Shown here: positions 46,651 through 50,124 of the stretch, piece by piece
Layout of the letters: the number at the start of each line of letters is the position of its first letter
Position numbering within the stretch: position 1 is the stretch's first letter
Assembly (NCBI GenBank): GCA_946886365.1
Contig: CAMPIM010000009.1
Location: forward strand, 1 to 50,124
Length of the DNA stretch: 50,124 bases
Source: an uncultured Novosphingobium sp.
GTDB lineage: Bacteria > Pseudomonadota > Alphaproteobacteria > Sphingomonadales > Sphingomonadaceae
Direction of reading: 5' to 3'
Notes under the pieces: generated by a model
Told to the model about the DNA's origin: nothing
Database searches by the model: none
Seen by the model: only the letters and a program-made list of their open reading frames with translations
Made by a program: the position numbers and the translations under genes

Positions 46651-47040
46651 TCAGCGGATCACGCGGACTGTAACGCCCGCTGCGTCAGCAACGGTGCGCC
46701 ATTGCTTATCTGCGGTCAGCGCAGGCAACCCGTCGCGCTGCGCAAGGGCGAGGCAGAAACGGTCGCCGAGTGACAGGCCGACCTTTGAGGTCACTGCGCG
46801 CAGGCGCCCAGCGATCGTGGCGAGAGCCCGGTCGGCCTCGACGACGGCCACGGGCAAGGGCTTCAGCATTGCGTCAATCTGCTCGGCAGGCATGCCCGCA
46901 TGGATGAAGTGGCTGATCACCTCCGCATAGTTGACGCTCAACATGCGCGCATCGGCAATCGCTTCTGCGACCATGTTCGCGCCGGTCTCGGCCCGAAGAA
47001 GCGCCAGGAGCGCCGAGGCATCGAGCACCACTTCGCTCAT
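46651..47040 (-). CDS. vapC: VapC-type PIN-domain toxin
   Basis: A 129-residue PIN RNase. Acidic residues: Asp7 (VVLDASALLALL), Glu40 (SVNYAEVISHFIH), Asp93 (SLGDRFCLALAQR) and Asp110 (ALTADKQW). Overlaps vapB by ATGA. It probably cleaves tRNA or rRNA when free of its antitoxin. Confidence 0.88.
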   Translation of the reverse strand: MSEVVLDASALLALLRAETGANMVAEAIADARMLSVNYAEVISHFIHAGMPAEQIDAMLKPLPVAVVEADRALATIAGRLRAVTSKVGLSLGDRFCLALAQRDGLPALTADKQWRTVADAAGVTVRVIR

Positions 47041-47282
47041 TCGCCGGATTCTTCGCGGCGATGGCGGAGGAACGCATCTACGGATGCTTCGGGATTGTCG
47101 CCGGTATATTGCTTCGCCAGTGTCTGCGCGTGCGCGATCGATTGTGCGACGGTACGCAGGATGATGCCGTCTTCAGTTTCCTCGACCAGCAAGGCGCCGC
47201 CACGAGTAAGGCCGAGCCTCTTGCGGATATCGGCCGGTAGGCTCATTCGGCCGTTAGGCGTTATCTTGACTTGTACCGTCAT
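47037..47282 (-). CDS. vapB: VapB/AbrB-family antitoxin
   Basis: An 81-residue protein with a SpoVT/AbrB swapped-hairpin domain at the start: VKITPNGRMSLPADIRKRLG, LVEETEDGIILRT. The C-terminal part should wrap the toxin. I choose ATG 47282; the longer frame to 47336 is upstream sequence. Confidence 0.85.
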   Translation of the reverse strand: MTVQVKITPNGRMSLPADIRKRLGLTRGGALLVEETEDGIILRTVAQSIAHAQTLAKQYTGDNPEASVDAFLRHRREESGE

Positions 47283-47473
47283 GGCGCTGCTCCTGCTCAC
47301 CTTTCCCAGGACGAAAGGAAAGACACGATAGAACAATCATGGCACAGAATGCAGAATGTGTCACGTTGCTCAGTTTGTACCTCTCTCGATGAAAAATGGC
47401 GGTTAGCCGCTGCCGGAGATTGCCCAGGATGGGCTTGTTTATCGGATGAGAAGAGCACCCCTAGTATGCCTCC

Positions 47474-47514
47474 ATTATCCCACAAATTCAGCAGCTGGCT
47501 GAATGTGGGATAAT
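47474..47514. promoter_or_regulatory. 17-bp hyphenated inverted repeat upstream of xre-res
   Basis: The left arm ATTATCCCACAAATTCAGC pairs with the right arm GCTGAATGTGGGATAAT with only a two-base bulge, around AGCTG. It starts 150 bases before the xre start. It could be the operator of the toxin-antitoxin pair or a terminator. Confidence 0.6.
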
Positions 47515-47602
47515 GCTCGCGACGGGGAGGAAACATGAGGCCAAGCGCGTGACTTCTTCTCTCACGGCCTGCCTTGTAAGCGATGCTCAAACAAGCTATA
47601 TA

Positions 47603-47620
47603 AATGCTCGAAGGAGCATT
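47603..47620. promoter_or_regulatory. Short palindrome covering the xre ribosome site
   Basis: AATGCTC-GAAG-GAGCATT, 7-bp arms, overlapping the AAGGAG ribosome site (47611-47616) of the antitoxin. Possible operator or translational hairpin for autoregulation. Confidence 0.5.
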
Positions 47621-47623
47621 GCC

Positions 47624-48103
47624 ATGGCTGAGCTGGAGATCGAGCGTCGAAAGCCTTCGGGGCAGGGTGTGCCACCGTTCGCGTATAAAGCGTTGTACCG
47701 CGCCTCGCCGGTTGATCGCATTGGGTTCATCAGACGGGGCGTCGCGGCACGTGACCTAAAGCGCTTCATTGCTGCGATGCACGTGGACCAGAAGGTGATG
47801 TTCGACGCACTGAACCTCAAGACAGCCACGGTCAACAAGAAGGCGGCGAGCAATCAGTCCTTATCTGCCGAAGATAGCGAGCGGGTTCTTGGCCTTGCCA
47901 AGCTGGTCGGCCAACTTGAGGACATGGTGGAGGAGTCCGGTGACGCTAGCGGCTTCAATGCGCCCGAATGGCTCTCGTCCTGGCTACGGCAGCCGCTCCC
48001 CTCTCTTGGTGGGGTGAACCCCATCGACCTGCTCGATACGATGGAAGGCCAAGCCCTGGTATCGCGCACCTTGGCGCAGATTCAGAGCGGCGCCTTTGCG
48101 TGA
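47624..48103 (+). CDS. Xre/MbcA/ParS-type antitoxin of RES toxin
   Basis: A 159-residue antitoxin with an N-terminal Xre-like helical part (VDRIGFIRRGVAARDLKRFI) and the C-terminal toxin-binding domain ending INPIDLLDTMEGQALVSRTL-type (here VNPIDLLDTMEGQALV). ATG 47624 has AAGGAG seven bases before. Its stop overlaps the toxin start (GTGA). Confidence 0.85.
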   Translation: MAELEIERRKPSGQGVPPFAYKALYRASPVDRIGFIRRGVAARDLKRFIAAMHVDQKVMFDALNLKTATVNKKAASNQSLSAEDSERVLGLAKLVGQLEDMVEESGDASGFNAPEWLSSWLRQPLPSLGGVNPIDLLDTMEGQALVSRTLAQIQSGAFA

Positions 48104-48582
48104 CAACGTTCTGGCGGATCGCTACCGACACGAAAGCCTATGAGGCCCAAGACCTATCGGGATCTGGGGCCAAGATCACGGGCGGACGCTGGAATGACAT
48201 CGGCGTTGCTCTTTTATATGCCGCCGGCAGCCGGGCGCTTGCCTGTCTTGAAACCGTTGTTCATCTCAATTCCGGCGGACTCCCCCTCAATCGCTATCTA
48301 GTCGAGATCATCGTACCCGACGACCTGCTTAGCGCGGCGGAGATTGCCACAACTGAAAGCTTAGCCGTTGGGTGGGATGCCGAACCGGCAGGCCGCGTCA
48401 GCACTTCCTTAGGGTCAGAATGGGCGCGATCCTTGCGAACGGCACTCATGCTCGTACCCTCGGTCATCGTGCCAGAGGAGAACAACCTGCTGATCAATCC
48501 AGCGCATCCGGATGCAGGGCGGATCAGCGGCCGGAAGGTTCGTAGATGGACCTACGACCCAAGGCTCGTCCGTGGGGCATAA
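48100..48582 (+). CDS. RES-domain toxin
   Basis: A 160-residue RES protein. Features: FWRIATDTKAYEA, GGRWNDIGVALLYAAGSRAL, ACLETVVHLN and SSxW-like LGSEWARSLRTALMLVPSVI. RES toxins degrade NAD+. The start is GTG 48100, overlapping the antitoxin by four bases (GTGA), so it is translationally coupled. Key Arg, Tyr and Glu of the family appear present. Confidence 0.87.
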   Translation: MTTFWRIATDTKAYEAQDLSGSGAKITGGRWNDIGVALLYAAGSRALACLETVVHLNSGGLPLNRYLVEIIVPDDLLSAAEIATTESLAVGWDAEPAGRVSTSLGSEWARSLRTALMLVPSVIVPEENNLLINPAHPDAGRISGRKVRRWTYDPRLVRGA

Positions 48583-48702
48583 CATGGTGAGCGAACGAGT
48601 CTGCACAACCCCAACCAACGACGGCAAAAATCGTTGCCTTGTTTAGGGTTTTAGCGATAACACTTACCTAGGCTGCGGATCAACAATGCTTGGTAAGGTT
48701 TG

Positions 48703-49887
48703 ATGAATAGAAATAATCTGGCCCAGGCGGTTCGCGAACGTCTGGCTCGCTATCCCGAACCTCACGCCAACCATTATGGCGTCGTGCCACTTGCACCCCC
48801 TGAAGTGGCGTTATCGCTTGGCGCTGCGCAATCCGCACATGAGAGAGCGTTGATCATGCTTGGACGTGTGGAAGCGATGGCTACGCACTTGCCGAGCCCT
48901 TATATGATTAGCCGAACTCTGAGCCGACGCGAAGCCGTGGACAGCTCGGCGATCGAAGGAACGAACAGCACCCTCGATGAGCTCCTGGCAATTGAGGAGG
49001 AGGATGACGACGCTCGTGACGCGGTTCACCAAGTGCGGGATTATGCGCTGAGTCTTGATCGCCTGCTGCCTCGCGCGGCAGCTGAAGGCATCGATGTTTT
49101 CACTGTGCAGACAATCATGGAACTCCACCGTGCGGCAATGTTGCACGATCCGGACTATCCCGATGAGCCTGGCGCTCTGCGGGAAATCGTCGTCTGGATC
49201 GGCGGGACGGGGCACATAGCGACATCCACTTATAATCCAGCTCCGCCGGACCATGTGAGAGCCTGTCTCGAACAGACAGCCGCTTATATGCGTTGCGAGG
49301 GTATGCAGGCCATGACGCAAAGCCTCATAACCCGTATGGCGGTTGCTCACGCGCATTTCGAAGCTGTTCACCCGTTCCGCGACGGCAACGGCCGTGTCGG
49401 TCGTCTGTTGCTGCCGATGATGATGGCGGCGGAAGGACAGGTGCCGCTTTACCTCGCGCCCTATATCGCTGCAAGTCGCGAAGGCTATTATTCAGGGCTG
49501 AGAATGGCCCAGCAGCGACTGGAATGGGCGCCTCTCATAGGGTATCTGTCCGACGCTGTAACTGGAACTGTGGAAGAGCTCCTCGCAACGCGTGGCGCGC
49601 TCGACACCTTGAAGGCGGAATGGCACAATCGACGGAAGTTTCGGGCAAAGTCCGCAGCGCTGCGGGCGCTTGATCTCCTCATTGACTATCCCGTCGTCAC
49701 CTCGAAGCGGATGGCAAACAAGCTCGACATATCGAGACCGCAAGCCCTTAGCGCAATCGATCAACTGGTTGAGGCAGGTATCCTGTCAGAACGAACCGGT
49801 TACGCCCGCAACCGGATTTTCACAGCGTGGGAGGTCTTAGCGATCGTCAACCGGCCATTTGGCAGCGATCCCGGCCCAAGGCCCTGA
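48703..49887 (+). CDS. Fic-domain protein with N-terminal inhibitory helix
   Basis: A 394-residue Fic protein. The class II inhibitory motif SSAIEGTN lies at about 81-88 and the catalytic HPFRDGNGR at about 223-231, followed by a winged-helix-like C-terminus (SKRMANKLDISRPQALSAID). Fic enzymes AMPylate proteins; the inhibitory helix keeps them silent. ATG 48703 is preferred over TTG 48700. Confidence 0.9.
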   Translation: MNRNNLAQAVRERLARYPEPHANHYGVVPLAPPEVALSLGAAQSAHERALIMLGRVEAMATHLPSPYMISRTLSRREAVDSSAIEGTNSTLDELLAIEEEDDDARDAVHQVRDYALSLDRLLPRAAAEGIDVFTVQTIMELHRAAMLHDPDYPDEPGALREIVVWIGGTGHIATSTYNPAPPDHVRACLEQTAAYMRCEGMQAMTQSLITRMAVAHAHFEAVHPFRDGNGRVGRLLLPMMMAAEGQVPLYLAPYIAASREGYYSGLRMAQQRLEWAPLIGYLSDAVTGTVEELLATRGALDTLKAEWHNRRKFRAKSAALRALDLLIDYPVVTSKRMANKLDISRPQALSAIDQLVEAGILSERTGYARNRIFTAWEVLAIVNRPFGSDPGPRP

Positions 49888-50081
49888 ATCCCGATCTGCT
49901 GCGCCAGTTCCGCTTTGATAGCCGCCCGGCCAGAACAGACATTTTTGGGCCATGACGTGGCGGCGACATTCAGATAGAGCAGTCGTTCATGGCGTGCCTC
50001 CCTGAAAAAGTGATCAACCCTTATAAAACCAAGGATTTCGCACTTCGAGATAGAATCCACTCTTACACTGAAATGTTCGGA

Positions 50082-50123
50082 CCGGTTAGAAAAGACACTA
50101 TCTGTCCCGGATAGAAATGACAC
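50082..50123. repeat. Tandem 17-bp repeats at the window edge, IS-end-like
   Basis: CCGGTTAGAAAAGACAC (50082-50098) and CCGGATAGAAATGACAC (50107-50123), 15 of 17 identical, spaced 25 bases. Multiple end-proximal repeats are a trait of IS21-type elements, so an element may start beyond the right edge. Low certainty. Confidence 0.4.
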
Positions 50124-50124
50124 C

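Larger units (their letters stand above)
47283..47623. other. Divergent promoter region, vapBC and xre-res
   Basis: No gene supported. It contains a hyphenated inverted repeat at 47474-47514 and a short palindrome at 47603-47620 over the ribosome site of the xre gene. Promoters for both modules should lie here. Confidence 0.5.

Overview
The window looks like accessory DNA, most likely a plasmid or other conjugative/mobilisable element, from an alphaproteobacterium of the sphingomonad type (Sphingobium, Sphingomonas or Novosphingobium). The evidence is the generally GC-rich coding sequence, alphaproteobacterial SOS boxes of the form GTTC-N7-GTTC, a MucR-family regulator, and the clustering of ArdC-like, ParB-like, ParA/ParB, MobC/relaxase, VirB and small DUF proteins. 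This is judged from protein and motif recognition only; no search was run. No replication initiator was recognised.

Positions 1-10.8 kb form the plasmid backbone: a DUF3768 protein, a zinc-ribbon-like protein, an ArdC-type antirestriction protein, two small unknown proteins, a large ParB-like protein behind a perfect 24-bp palindrome, a single-stranded DNA-binding protein, a membrane peptide-parA-parB operon, a nic-like sequence, and a MobC-relaxase pair. Positions 11-18.4 kb form a defence-type island: a PIN-like protein, a 1,356-residue NACHT NTPase ending in a PD-(D/E)xK-like nuclease motif, a two-gene module that resembles Kiwa (KwaA-like membrane protein and KwaB-like protein), then remnants of an IS110 transposase and of a second NACHT protein. 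Positions 18.4-21.5 kb are a decayed type IV secretion cluster in which virB8, a lipoprotein, virB5 and virB4 are all fragments joined end to end; only virB1 and a TrbM-like gene look whole. Positions 21.5-25.8 kb carry a Toprim/CHC2-type protein, a thermonuclease-like protein, several fragments (a cut GGDEF gene joined to a cut glycine-zipper gene), and an Xre regulator.

Positions 25.8-33.4 kb are a DNA-damage cassette: imuA-imuB-dnaE2 under one SOS box, and a second SOS box between divergent SRAP genes, one with all expected catalytic residues and one that has lost them. Positions 33.4-42.2 kb hold small stress-type proteins (DUF3606, PA2169-type), a relaxase remnant, a response regulator with a degenerate receiver, an intact IS630 element inserted in a tandem PilZ gene, a BLUF photoreceptor, a subtilase and a metallo-beta-lactamase-fold protein.

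Positions 42.5-50.1 kb hold HU flanked by 13-bp inverted repeats, an unknown winged-helix-like protein, a HIRAN protein, a MucR protein with a histone-H1-like tail, a vapB-vapC-dgt operon, an Xre-RES toxin-antitoxin pair and a Fic protein. The window closes with two tandem repeats that look like an insertion-sequence end. Several small genes carry apparent one-base frameshifts, which may be decay or sequencing indels.
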